A stretch of DNA of 64,000 bases. Origin: an uncultured Erythrobacter sp. (GTDB taxonomy: Bacteria > Pseudomonadota > Alphaproteobacteria > Sphingomonadales > Sphingomonadaceae). Position 1 is the first letter of the stretch; each line of letters starts with the position of its first letter. Under the pieces are notes generated by a model. That model was given only the letters and a program-made list of their open reading frames with translations. It had not been told where the DNA came from and did not search any database. Below are positions 29,624-38,004 of the stretch, piece by piece. The stretch covers positions 124,001 to 188,000 of the forward strand of contig CAJXJR010000003.1 of assembly GCA_913055155.1 (NCBI GenBank), read 5' to 3'. Position numbers and translations under genes: made by a program.

Positions 29624-30285
29624 ACCTCGACAATGCCGAAGCTATCCACAGGTTCAAGTCTCAATGTCTCCCCGGAAGGTCCGGTAAAACCGTAACTTTC
29701 CGTGATTCGGCCATGCTCGACCAGCCAGTTCAGCAGGCGCAGGGCAATCTTCGAGGCCTCCGCCCGGTCCATCACCACGTCCGGCCGCATGCGCAGTTCC
29801 TGGCCGGTGAACAGCGACAGGCCCTCGCTCTCCAGTCCGCCGTCGTCTGTCGGCACCAGCGCGGTGAGGCCAAGGCCGGGGAAGGCCCCGCCTTCGATCC
29901 AGCGCATCACGCTGGTGCGGAAATAACGGGCCTCGCTGATCGCCCGCGCGGGGTGCCAGGCCACGGCCTTCACCCCTTCCAGCTGCGCCAGGTTGGCCGC
30001 GATCATCGCCAGCGTGCGCACCACCGGGAACATCGCCCCGCCCGCTGCAAGGTGGGGGCCCGGCTTGACGAGGACCGGCTGAAAGGCGTCGGTTTCGGCG
30101 CCCGGTGCAATGCCGAAGGTGTGGGCCGTGGCCGGCACCTCGATCGAAGGTTGCGGCGCCAGCCCTGTCAGGTCGAAGGTCAGGCCGTTGGCCAGCAGTT
30201 CCAGCCAGCCTTCCTCCTGACCGCCCTCTTCCGAGGTATCGAGGCTGACCGAAAACTGCCCGGTGGATGCCGCCAGCGCGCGCAC
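29605..30285 (-). CDS. DUF4261-like protein of unknown function
   Basis: At least 226 residues. The middle has AVAWHPARAISEARYFRTSV. The C-terminal region has GLESEGLSLFTGQELRMRPD followed by LNWLVEHGRITESYGFTG; the pattern resembles DUF4261 proteins, seen by eye only. The listed start is a GTG at 30285. The frame remains open for 31 codons further upstream (to a TAG at 30379-30381) in protein-like sequence, including IISAVSLLFAPGRRP, but with no ATG, GTG or TTG. The true start could be a rare ATT at 30343-30345. It is co-oriented and overlapping with the AHH gene. Confidence 0.6.
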   Translation of the reverse strand: MRALAASTGQFSVSLDTSEEGGQEEGWLELLANGLTFDLTGLAPQPSIEVPATAHTFGIAPGAETDAFQPVLVKPGPHLAAGGAMFPVVRTLAMIAANLAQLEGVKAVAWHPARAISEARYFRTSVMRWIEGGAFPGLGLTALVPTDDGGLESEGLSLFTGQELRMRPDVVMDRAEASKIALRLLNWLVEHGRITESYGFTGPSGETLRLEPVDSFGIVEVWRGSH

Positions 30286-30558
30286 GTCTGCCGCGCGCGG
30301 CCGCCGGCCGGGCGCAAAGAGCAGCGAAACTGCCGAGATAATCGTATTATCTTCAAGGCGTTCGGCGCTGGCTATCGACTATATCCCCTTCGTCCAATGC
30401 GAGAAATTTTGACGACAAAGGCCTTACACGTCGAGTCTTTGGGCTCGATAGATTGGGAAATAGTTTTTCGCTATTGTGTATATTTGATGCACAACATGGC
30501 TGTCGAGAGCCCCTTCACCACGGTTGGAGGCGGCACGGGAAGGCGCTAAACCCCTCGC
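30286..30558. other. divergent intergenic region, locally AT-rich
   Basis: The part nearest the DUF4261-like gene is probably its uncounted 5' coding sequence. From about 30400 to 30490 the base composition falls well below the surroundings (TAGTTTTTCGCTATTGTGTA), and AATAG...CTATT forms a short inverted repeat. This is the likely promoter zone for recJ and the minus-strand pair. No exact consensus was found. Confidence 0.4.
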
Positions 30559-32340
30559 ATGGCGACACGATCTGCAATCCTTGGCGTTGAACGTTCACTG
30601 TCGGGCAAGGCCTGGCAATGGCGCGGCGGGAACATGCAGGTGGACGGGGATATCCACGGCCTGGGGCAGGATATCACCACCCAGCTGTTGCTTTCGCGCG
30701 GAGTCGCGCCGGATGATCTTGACCGCCATCGCCAGCCAAGCCTGCGCGAATTCCTGCCCGACCCGTCCGAATTCAACGACATGGACCGTGCGGCGCAGCG
30801 CATTGCCGAGGCGGTGCTGAGCCATGAAACGATCACCATCTACGGCGACTACGACGTGGATGGCGCCACCAGTTCGGCACTGCTGATCCGCCTGCTGCGG
30901 ATGCTGGGCCACGATGCCCGGCATTACATCCCCGATCGCCTGCTGGAAGGCTATGGCCCCAGCGGGGAGGCGCTGCTGAAGATCGGCCAGGAAGGCTCCA
31001 GCCTGATCGTAACGGTCGACTGCGGGGCCATGGCGCACGAGGCGCTTGGCATGGCGCACGATGCCGGGATCGACGTGATCGTGGTAGACCACCACAAGTG
31101 CTCGCCAGAGCTGCCGCGCAGCTATGCCCTGGTCAATCCCAACCGCCTGGACGAGAACGACCTTGCCGCATCGCACGGCCACCTTGCGGCAGTGGGCGTT
31201 GCCTTCCTGCTGGCCATTGCCGTGGTACGGACCCTGCGCGAACGCGGCTATTTCGCCGACCGGGCAGAACCGAACCTGATGGCCCTGCTGGACCTCGTGG
31301 CACTGGGCACGGTGGCTGACGTGGCGGCGATCCGCGGGCTGAACCGCGCCTTCGTGGCGCAGGGTCTGAAAGTGATGGGCAAGCGCGCCAACACCGGCAT
31401 GGCCGCGCTGATCGATGCCAGCCGCCTGAAGGCCGCACCCAAGTGCAGCGATTGCGGCTTTGCCCTGGGGCCGCGTATCAATGCGGGCGGGCGCGTGGGC
31501 GAAGCCACGCTGGGCGTGCGCCTGCTGACCACCGAAGACCCCGACGAGGCGCGCGCCATCGCCGAGCAGCTCTCGCAATTGAACGAGGAACGCCGAGCGA
31601 TAGAGGCGGCGGTGCAGGAAGAGGCCGAAGCGCAGCTGGCCGCGCAGCACAACCGTTCGGTGGTGACGCTTGCCGGCAAAGGCTGGCACCCCGGCGTGAT
31701 CGGCATCGTGGCCGGGCGCATCAAGGAAAAGACCGGCAAGCCCAGCCTGGTCGTCGCGCTGGATGCCGCCACCGGCCAGGGCAAGGGATCGGGCCGCTCC
31801 ATCGCCGGAGTCGACCTTGGCGCGGCCATTATCGCAGCACGCGAGGCTGGCCTGCTGGTGGCCGGGGGTGGCCACGCCATGGCCGCAGGCCTGACCGTGG
31901 AGGCAGACAGGCTCGACGAATTTGCCGAGTGGCTGGACGAACAGCTGGCCGCGAAGGTTGCCAGGGCCAGTGCCGAACAGACCATGCTGCTCGACCTGTC
32001 CGTCGCCCCCGGCGGGCTGACGCCCGAACTGGTCGAAACGCTTGAAAGCGCTGGCCCCTACGGCGTTGGCTGGCCGGGACCACGCATTGCCGTGGGGCCG
32101 GTGCACGTGGTGAAGGCCGACGTGGTCGGCACCGATCACCTGCGCATCATTGCCGCCGGGCAGGACGGGCGCAGCCTGAAAGCCATCGCATTCCGTGCCG
32201 CTTCCAGCGACATGGGCCAGTCGATCCTCCACGGATCGAAAGGGCGGCGCCTGTGGCTGGCCGGACGTGCGAAAATCGACGACTGGGGCGCTCGCCCGGC
32301 GGCGGAACTGCACCTGGAAGATGCCGCCTGGGCCGACTGA
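30559..32340 (+). CDS. recJ: single-stranded-DNA-specific exonuclease RecJ
   Basis: 5'-3' single-strand exonuclease for recombination and mismatch repair. 593 residues. DHH-family motif I is YGDYDVDGATSSALL, motif II/III is VTVDCGAMAHEA with VVDHHKCS, GPRINAGGRVGEA follows, and the DHHA1 motif is GGGHAMAAGL. A C-terminal OB-fold completes it. ATG 30559 gives a family-like N-terminus; there is no strong ribosome site (CCCCTCGC). It precedes the two tRNA-Glu genes. Confidence 0.96.
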   Translation: MATRSAILGVERSLSGKAWQWRGGNMQVDGDIHGLGQDITTQLLLSRGVAPDDLDRHRQPSLREFLPDPSEFNDMDRAAQRIAEAVLSHETITIYGDYDVDGATSSALLIRLLRMLGHDARHYIPDRLLEGYGPSGEALLKIGQEGSSLIVTVDCGAMAHEALGMAHDAGIDVIVVDHHKCSPELPRSYALVNPNRLDENDLAASHGHLAAVGVAFLLAIAVVRTLRERGYFADRAEPNLMALLDLVALGTVADVAAIRGLNRAFVAQGLKVMGKRANTGMAALIDASRLKAAPKCSDCGFALGPRINAGGRVGEATLGVRLLTTEDPDEARAIAEQLSQLNEERRAIEAAVQEEAEAQLAAQHNRSVVTLAGKGWHPGVIGIVAGRIKEKTGKPSLVVALDAATGQGKGSGRSIAGVDLGAAIIAAREAGLLVAGGGHAMAAGLTVEADRLDEFAEWLDEQLAAKVARASAEQTMLLDLSVAPGGLTPELVETLESAGPYGVGWPGPRIAVGPVHVVKADVVGTDHLRIIAAGQDGRSLKAIAFRAASSDMGQSILHGSKGRRLWLAGRAKIDDWGARPAAELHLEDAAWAD

Positions 32341-32419
32341 GAAAAAACACCGCGATATTGTTGCAAACGGGCTTGACCGCGCGCGCGCCTGCCCCTAATT
32401 GCGCCGCTCCATCGCGCGT

Positions 32420-32494
32420 GGCCCCTTCGTCTAGCGGTTAGGACGCGGCCCTTTCACGGCTGAAACACGGGTTCGATTCCCGTAGGGGTCACCA
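32420..32494 (+). tRNA. tRNA-Glu (anticodon TTC), copy 1
   Basis: 75 bases including the encoded CCA. The acceptor stem GGCCCCT pairs with AGGGGTC (one G-U). The D-arm has AGCGGTTAGG, the anticodon loop CTTTCAC gives TTC, and the T-arm ACGGG/CCCGT holds TTCGATT. Confidence 0.95.
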
Positions 32495-32551
32495 GCGATG
32501 GACAGGCTTTCCGACATCACCGGAAAACTGCCTTGCCGAACCTTCGGCCAA

Positions 32552-32626
32552 GGCCCCTTCGTCTAGCGGTCAGGACGCGGCCCTTTCACGGCTGAAACAC
32601 GGGTTCGATTCCCGTAGGGGTCACCA
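32552..32626 (+). tRNA. tRNA-Glu (anticodon TTC), copy 2
   Basis: Identical to copy 1 except for one D-loop base (AGCGGTCAGG instead of AGCGGTTAGG), again with encoded CCA. The 57-base spacer between the copies has no repeat of its own, so the pair is a simple tandem duplication and probably one transcript. Confidence 0.95.
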
Positions 32627-32711
32627 GCAGGCAGGCAAGCATGCACAGTTGCGGGGATCATTTTCCCCCGACGGTGGAAACCGTCACAAATCTCGCGCAT
32701 GAGGCGTGACC

Positions 32712-33896
32712 ATGGAAATGTCGCGCATCCCCCTGGCCGGCATCGTACTCGCCCTTGTCTGTGGCGGCGTGCTGGTGTTTTCCGGCGTTGGCGTCGGCCT
32801 GTCGCTGGCGCTGGTCGGCGTGTGGATACTGTCATTCTGGCTGGTTCCGGCTCCACCCCCGGAACCGCGGGAAAAACCGCAGGAAGCTATGCAGATCACC
32901 CGCTCGGGCATGCGCGAGCTGATCGAACATTCGGGCCTGCCGCTGCTGCTGCTGGACGGCAACCGCATCGTCATCGCCAACGCCAACGCGCGCGAGGCGA
33001 TCGGCAAGCACATCATCGGCCAGGATGCCCGCGTGGCGCTGCGCCATCCGGCAGCCGTGGACCTGCTGTCGCGCAAGGGCGGCGGCAGCATTACCGTGCA
33101 GGGCCTGACCGGGCCCAAGAGCAACTGGCAGATGACCTGCCAGCAGATCGACGAACGCTATGCGCTGGTGGAGCTCATCAACCGCACGTCCGAAGCCGAT
33201 GTCAGCCGCGCGCATACCGATTTCGTCGCCAACGCCAGCCACGAACTACGCACCCCGCTCGCCTCCATCATCGGTTACATGGAAACACTGGAAGACGAAG
33301 GCGAGGATATCGACCCGAAACAGGCCGCCAAGTTCTATGGCACCGTGCTGCGCGAGGCGCGGCGGCTGCAGACGCTGGTGGACGACCTGATGTCGCTCAG
33401 CCGCGTCGAGGCGGAAAAGCATGACCAGCCGCGCGAACCGCTAGAGCTTGCCCCGCTGGTGCGACAGGCCTCACGCGATGGCGCCGGGCCGGACCGGTTC
33501 GAACAGGTCCGGTTTGCCATCGAAGACGAGGGGCTGCGGGTGCGCGGCGATCATCGCCAGCTTGAACAGCTGGTGCGCAACCTGGTCGACAATGCGTTGA
33601 AATACGGTGGCGACGGCACCCCTGTCGAAGTCAGCCTGGTACCGGGCGAGCGCGACATGGCCGTACTCAAGGTGCGCGACCATGGCGAAGGCATTCCGCC
33701 CGAACACCTGCCCCACCTGACCCGGCGCTTCTATCGAACCGATCCGGGGCGCAGCCGCGCACAGGGCGGCACCGGCCTGGGGCTGGCGATCTGCAAGCAC
33801 ATCGTGGAACGCCACCGCGGTCGGCTGGATATCGACAGCAAGCTGGGCGACGGCACCACGGTGACCGTGCGCCTGCCGCTGGTTCAGGCCGACTAA
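32712..33896 (+). CDS. phoR: phosphate regulon sensor histidine kinase
   Basis: 394 residues. Two N-terminal membrane helices span 8-46, and a PAS-like domain (about 65-160) includes GLPLLLLDGNRIVIANANA. HisKA has His177 (NASHELRTPL) and HATPase_c has NLVDNALKYGG, DHGEGIPPEHLPHL and [12 protein letters not shown]. The PAS-HisKA layout after two helices without a large periplasmic loop is that of PhoR, which senses phosphate through the Pst/PhoU complex. It heads a cluster of porin, pst and phoU-phoB, which fixes the assignment. ATG 32712 with GAGG at 32701 is the start. Confidence 0.92.
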   Translation: MEMSRIPLAGIVLALVCGGVLVFSGVGVGLSLALVGVWILSFWLVPAPPPEPREKPQEAMQITRSGMRELIEHSGLPLLLLDGNRIVIANANAREAIGKHIIGQDARVALRHPAAVDLLSRKGGGSITVQGLTGPKSNWQMTCQQIDERYALVELINRTSEADVSRAHTDFVANASHELRTPLASIIGYMETLEDEGEDIDPKQAAKFYGTVLREARRLQTLVDDLMSLSRVEAEKHDQPREPLELAPLVRQASRDGAGPDRFEQVRFAIEDEGLRVRGDHRQLEQLVRNLVDNALKYGGDGTPVEVSLVPGERDMAVLKVRDHGEGIPPEHLPHLTRRFYRTDPGRSRAQGGTGLGLAICKHIVERHRGRLDIDSKLGDGTTVTVRLPLVQAD

Positions 33897-33960
33897 GACC
33901 CTTCCCCATTTCCCGAGTTTTCCACAGCCCATCCCCAAGCGGGAGGTGGCTCTTCACGCC

Positions 33961-33992
33961 TTGTAACAAGGGGGTCACAAACAAGTCATAGC
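33961..33992 (+). promoter_or_regulatory. PhoB box upstream of the phosphate porin
   Basis: Three related hexamers with an exact 11-base period, GTAACA (33963), GTCACA (33974) and GTCATA (33985), 40 to 70 bases before the porin start. This matches the PhoB-binding pattern of direct repeats spaced one helical turn apart. Confidence 0.7.
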
Positions 33993-34031
33993 GGGCACAC
34001 ACTTTCGCAACAAAAGTGAAGCCCTATTGTC

Positions 34032-35435
34032 ATGAAGAAGATTGTTACCGCAGCCATCCTGGCTGGAACCGCGCTTACTCCGGCCACCGCACTGGCCCAG
34101 GAAGCACCCTCTCTGGAAGACCAGGTTGCGGCACTTGTCGCCGAGGTTTCCCGGCTGAATCAGCGCGTTGCCGAGCTTGAAGCCGAACAGGCGCAGGCCG
34201 AAGCACAGCAGACCACCGCCGCAGTGGAACAGGCCGCAATGGCAGCGCAGGTTGCCGCCATCGAGGCCGCAATCCCCCCTGCCCCGACCGTAACTGCCGA
34301 TTCGCCGGTGGAAATCGCCTGGGCCGGCGCGCCCGAAATCGAAGGTGAAGGCGGATGGTCGTTCAAGCCCTTCGGTCGCCTGAATATCGATGCGGGCTCG
34401 TTCAACGCCCCCGATTCGACCGGTCGCGACGATGGCTTCAACAGCGAGATCCGCCGCGCCCGCCTGGGCATGGAAGGCGATATCCCCGGTGGGTTCGGCT
34501 ACAAGTTCGAAATCGATTTCGCCGGTAGCGATGTCGACGTTACCGACGCCATCATCACCTATGAAGACGGGCCGCTGAAGCTGACCGTCGGCCAGCACAA
34601 CAACTTCCAGTCGCTGGAAGAGCTGAACAGCAGCCGCTGGTCTTCCTTCATGGAACGCGCCGCCTTCACCGATGCCTTCGGTTTCGCCCGTCGCCTGGGC
34701 GTGTCTGCCGAAGTGGACGTGACCGACGACATCATGCTGCAGGCCGGCGTCTTCACCGATAACATCGCCGACCTGCCGGGCGACCGCTGGAGCGGCGACG
34801 TGCGCGTGGTCGCCAGCCCCAAGGTGGGTGACACGCAGCTGCACCTTGGCGGCTCGCTGCACTATGCCGACATCGGCGATGGCAACACCGTGCGCTATCG
34901 CCAGCGCCCGCTGGTGCACTTTACGTCCGAACGCTTCATCAACACCGGCAACATGGCTGCCGAAAGCGAATTCGGCGCCGGTGTCGAAGCCGCCGTCATC
35001 AGCGGCCCGTTCCACGCCGTGGCCGAAGGGTTCTGGCAGAGCGCCAACGATATCGGCGTGACCATGGACAATGCCAACTTCTTCGGCGGCTATGCCGAAG
35101 TCGGCATGTTCCTGACGCCGGGTGACAGCCGCGGCTATCGCGGCGGCAAGTTCAATCGCACCCGTCCGGCCAACCCGGTGGACGAAGGCGGCATGGGCGC
35201 GCTGCAGTTCAACCTGCGGTACGACTATCTCGACCTGACCGATACCGATGCAGGCATCATCGGCGGCACGCAGAACGGCTATTTCGCGTCGCTGATCTGG
35301 GTGCCCACCGATCACACCCGCCTGACCGTGAACTACGGTCGCCTGGAATATGACGATGCCGTGTATGCGGCCGCCGGCGGGGACCGCAACTATTCCGTCG
35401 ATGTCGTGGGGATGCGCGCGCAGATCGACTTCTGA
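34032..35435 (+). CDS. phosphate-selective porin of the OprO/OprP family
   Basis: 467 residues. A signal peptide (MKKIVTAAILAGTALTPATALA) is followed by a coiled coil of about 45 residues (LEDQVAALVAEVSRLNQRV onward), an Ala/Pro linker and a 16-strand-type barrel. The barrel opens FKPFGRLNIDAGSFN, IRRARLGMEGDI, GYKFEIDFAG and ends VDVVGMRAQIDF with terminal Phe. OprO/OprP porins take up phosphate or polyphosphate across the outer membrane. It lies between phoR and pstS and has its own PhoB box. Confidence 0.92.
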   Translation: MKKIVTAAILAGTALTPATALAQEAPSLEDQVAALVAEVSRLNQRVAELEAEQAQAEAQQTTAAVEQAAMAAQVAAIEAAIPPAPTVTADSPVEIAWAGAPEIEGEGGWSFKPFGRLNIDAGSFNAPDSTGRDDGFNSEIRRARLGMEGDIPGGFGYKFEIDFAGSDVDVTDAIITYEDGPLKLTVGQHNNFQSLEELNSSRWSSFMERAAFTDAFGFARRLGVSAEVDVTDDIMLQAGVFTDNIADLPGDRWSGDVRVVASPKVGDTQLHLGGSLHYADIGDGNTVRYRQRPLVHFTSERFINTGNMAAESEFGAGVEAAVISGPFHAVAEGFWQSANDIGVTMDNANFFGGYAEVGMFLTPGDSRGYRGGKFNRTRPANPVDEGGMGALQFNLRYDYLDLTDTDAGIIGGTQNGYFASLIWVPTDHTRLTVNYGRLEYDDAVYAAAGGDRNYSVDVVGMRAQIDF

Positions 35436-35474
35436 CCACCACCCGCATCACGCGGCGGACAAATATGACACGAG

Positions 35475-35513
35475 GTCACGCACCGAACGTCCTTTTGTCG
35501 CAATGCCGTCATA
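35475..35513 (+). promoter_or_regulatory. PhoB box upstream of pstS
   Basis: GTCACG (35475), GTCGCA (35497) and GTCATA (35508) fall on one 11-base grid (22 and 11 bases apart), 50 to 85 bases before the pstS start. The last two match the PhoB repeat best. Confidence 0.65.
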
Positions 35514-35558
35514 CAGTAGACCTAGCGGTCTGCCATCTGAACCGTAATGAGGTACAAC

Positions 35559-36599
35559 ATGACCCTGAATTTCCGTAACGCCGCCTCGGCCATCGCCCTC
35601 GTCGCGCTGGCTGCCTGCAACAATACCGGTGGCGGTGAAGCCCGCGATTCGATCCATGCCGTGGGTTCGTCTACCGTCTATCCCTTCGCCACCCGCGTGG
35701 CAGAGGCGTATACCCGTAACACCGGCAACCCCTCCCCGCTGATCGAATCGACCGGCACCGGCGGCGGCATGGCGCTGTTCTGCGCCGGCGTGGGTGCCGA
35801 TACGCCCGATATCGCCAACGCCTCGCGCCGCATGAAGCCCGGCGAGTTCGAGACCTGCGTCGAGAACGGGGTGGATAGCGTCACCGAAATCCAGGTCGGC
35901 ATGGACGGTATCGCCTTCGCCGCTGCCAACGGCGGCATCGACTTCGACCTGACGCCGGAAATCGTCTACCGCGCGATTGCCGCCAGCCCGTATGGCGAAG
36001 AGCAGACGGCAGAGATGTGGAGCGACATCGATCCCTCGCTGCCCGAAAAGCCGATCCTCGTCTACGGCCCGCCCGCCACGTCTGGCACGCGCGATGCGCT
36101 GGTCGAACTGGTGCTGATGCCGGGCTGCGAAGCCGGTGAAGGCATGGCCGAACTGGAAGAAAGCGACGAAGACGCCTTCGAAGCGATCTGCACCGAAGTC
36201 CGCACCGACGGCGCCTATGTCGAGCAGGGCGAGCAGGACAACCTGATTGTGCAAAAGATCGAAGGCAATGCCGATGCCATCGGCGTTTTCGGCTACTCCT
36301 ATCTTGAGGAAAACCTGGACCGTATCCACGGCCTGACCGTGAACGGCGTGGAGCCGACCTACGAAAACATCAGCAGCTTCAACTACATCGGCGCGCGCCC
36401 GCTGTTCATCTACGTGAAGAACGCACACCTCGACGCAATCCCCGGCCTGCGTGAATTCATCACCGAATGGTCGAATTCCTGGGGTTCCGACGGCCCGCTG
36501 ACCGCGGTGGGGCTTGTGCCGAATCCCGAAGACGTTATGGCACGCAGCAACGCCGCCGCGAGCGAGTTCACGCCGCTCACGGCATCTGACCTGCAGTAG
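35559..36599 (+). CDS. pstS: phosphate ABC transporter, phosphate-binding lipoprotein
   Basis: 346 residues. The signal peptide ends in the lipobox VALAACNN, so it should be anchored as a lipoprotein, unlike soluble E. coli PstS. The ligand-binding fold shows VGSSTVYPFATRVAEAY, the phosphate-site ESTGTGGGM, PDIANASRRM and PPATSGTRDALVEL. ATG 35559 is preferred over ATG 35547, since GAGG lies seven bases upstream of it. First gene of pstSCAB-phoU-phoB. Confidence 0.95.
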   Translation: MTLNFRNAASAIALVALAACNNTGGGEARDSIHAVGSSTVYPFATRVAEAYTRNTGNPSPLIESTGTGGGMALFCAGVGADTPDIANASRRMKPGEFETCVENGVDSVTEIQVGMDGIAFAAANGGIDFDLTPEIVYRAIAASPYGEEQTAEMWSDIDPSLPEKPILVYGPPATSGTRDALVELVLMPGCEAGEGMAELEESDEDAFEAICTEVRTDGAYVEQGEQDNLIVQKIEGNADAIGVFGYSYLEENLDRIHGLTVNGVEPTYENISSFNYIGARPLFIYVKNAHLDAIPGLREFITEWSNSWGSDGPLTAVGLVPNPEDVMARSNAAASEFTPLTASDLQ

Positions 36600-36618
36600 G
36601 ACGTAAAACCCAAGCGAC

Positions 36619-38004
36619 ATGTCGGCCAGCACCCTGATCCTATTAGTCCTTGGACTGGGGCTGGCCGGCTGGCTGGCCGCTCGTTCGCGCGCCGCAATGT
36701 TCCGCCGCGCGAACGATGGGCGGCGCATTGCCTCGCTGCCCGTCTATCACGGCTGGTATGCCGCGCTGTGGATTGTCATTCCGACACTGCTGTTCGCCCT
36801 CTTGTGGTCGGCCATTTCCGACCAGCTGGTTATGCAGCAGGTGCTGGCCAGTCCGGCAGCGGCGGAACTGCCCTCTTTCGGTATCCAGCGGCAAACGTGG
36901 CTGGCCGAAGCCCGCGCAGTTGCCACGGGGGCCGCATCCGGCGTGTTCAACCCGGAGGCCGAAGGGCTGGTTGAACCGTTCCGCGAAGCGCTGACCCGCT
37001 ACAACATCATCGGCCTGGTAGTGACCCTGCTGATTGCGCTGGCCGGCGGGGCCTGGGCCTTCCTTCGCCTGAAGCCCGATTTTCGCGCCCACACCCGGGT
37101 GGAGCGCACCGTCCTGGCGACCCTGCTGATCGCCTCGCTGGTGGCCATCCTGACCACCCTTGGCATCGTTGCCAGCCTGGTGTTCGAGACCATCCGCTTC
37201 TTCGGCATGGTCAATCCGATCGATTTCCTGTTCGGCATCCACTGGTCCCCCAACCCGATGACCGACGGATCGAACCCCGATCCTGAACGCTACGGCGCCG
37301 TGCCGCTGTTCTGGGGCACCTTCTTCATCGGCGTGGTGATCGCCATGATCGTGGCCATCCCGCTGGGCATGATGAGCGCCATTTACCTCAACCAGTATGC
37401 CGCGCCGCGCGTGCGCACCTGGCTGAAGCCCGCGCTGGAGATCCTCGCCGGCGTGCCGACGGTGGTCTATGGCTATTTCGCCGCGCTGACGATTGCCCCA
37501 GCCATTCGCGACATCGCGCTGAAGCTGGGGGTGGAGAACCCTTCCAGCGAAAGCGCACTGGCCGCCGGCCTGGTGATGGGCGTGATGATCATTCCCTTCG
37601 TCTCCTCCATGGCCGACGATTCGATTGCCGCCGTGCCGCAGGCGATGAAGGACGGATCGCTGGCGATGGGCGCAACGCAGAACGAAACGATCAAGCGCGT
37701 GCTGGTGCCTGCCGCCCTGCCCGGCATCGTCGCCGGCATCATGCTGGCAATTTCGCGCGCCATCGGCGAAACCATGATCGTGGTCATGGCCGCCAGCGCC
37801 ACCGCGCGCCTTTCCGCCAACCCGCTGGAGGCAATGACCACCGTTACCTACCAGATCGTTGCCAACCTGACGGGCGAGGCGAGCATGGACTCGGCTTCCA
37901 CGCTGGCCGCCTTCGCGCTGGGCTTCGTGCTGTTCCTGGTCACGCTGGTGCTCAACATCATTGCCCTGCGCATCGTGAAGAGGTTCCGCGAAGCTTATGA
38001 ATGA
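36619..38004 (+). CDS. pstC: phosphate ABC transporter permease PstC
   Basis: 461 residues, well above the roughly 320 of E. coli PstC. An N-terminal extension of about 170 residues has helices at 1-20 and 48-68 and a periplasmic segment. The BPD transporter domain then has helices from 180 on, and the EAA loop lies at AMKDGSLAMGATQNETIKRVL. Large PstC subunits are known in alphaproteobacteria. The gene end overlaps pstA by eight bases. Confidence 0.94.
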   Translation: MSASTLILLVLGLGLAGWLAARSRAAMFRRANDGRRIASLPVYHGWYAALWIVIPTLLFALLWSAISDQLVMQQVLASPAAAELPSFGIQRQTWLAEARAVATGAASGVFNPEAEGLVEPFREALTRYNIIGLVVTLLIALAGGAWAFLRLKPDFRAHTRVERTVLATLLIASLVAILTTLGIVASLVFETIRFFGMVNPIDFLFGIHWSPNPMTDGSNPDPERYGAVPLFWGTFFIGVVIAMIVAIPLGMMSAIYLNQYAAPRVRTWLKPALEILAGVPTVVYGYFAALTIAPAIRDIALKLGVENPSSESALAAGLVMGVMIIPFVSSMADDSIAAVPQAMKDGSLAMGATQNETIKRVLVPAALPGIVAGIMLAISRAIGETMIVVMAASATARLSANPLEAMTTVTYQIVANLTGEASMDSASTLAAFALGFVLFLVTLVLNIIALRIVKRFREAYE

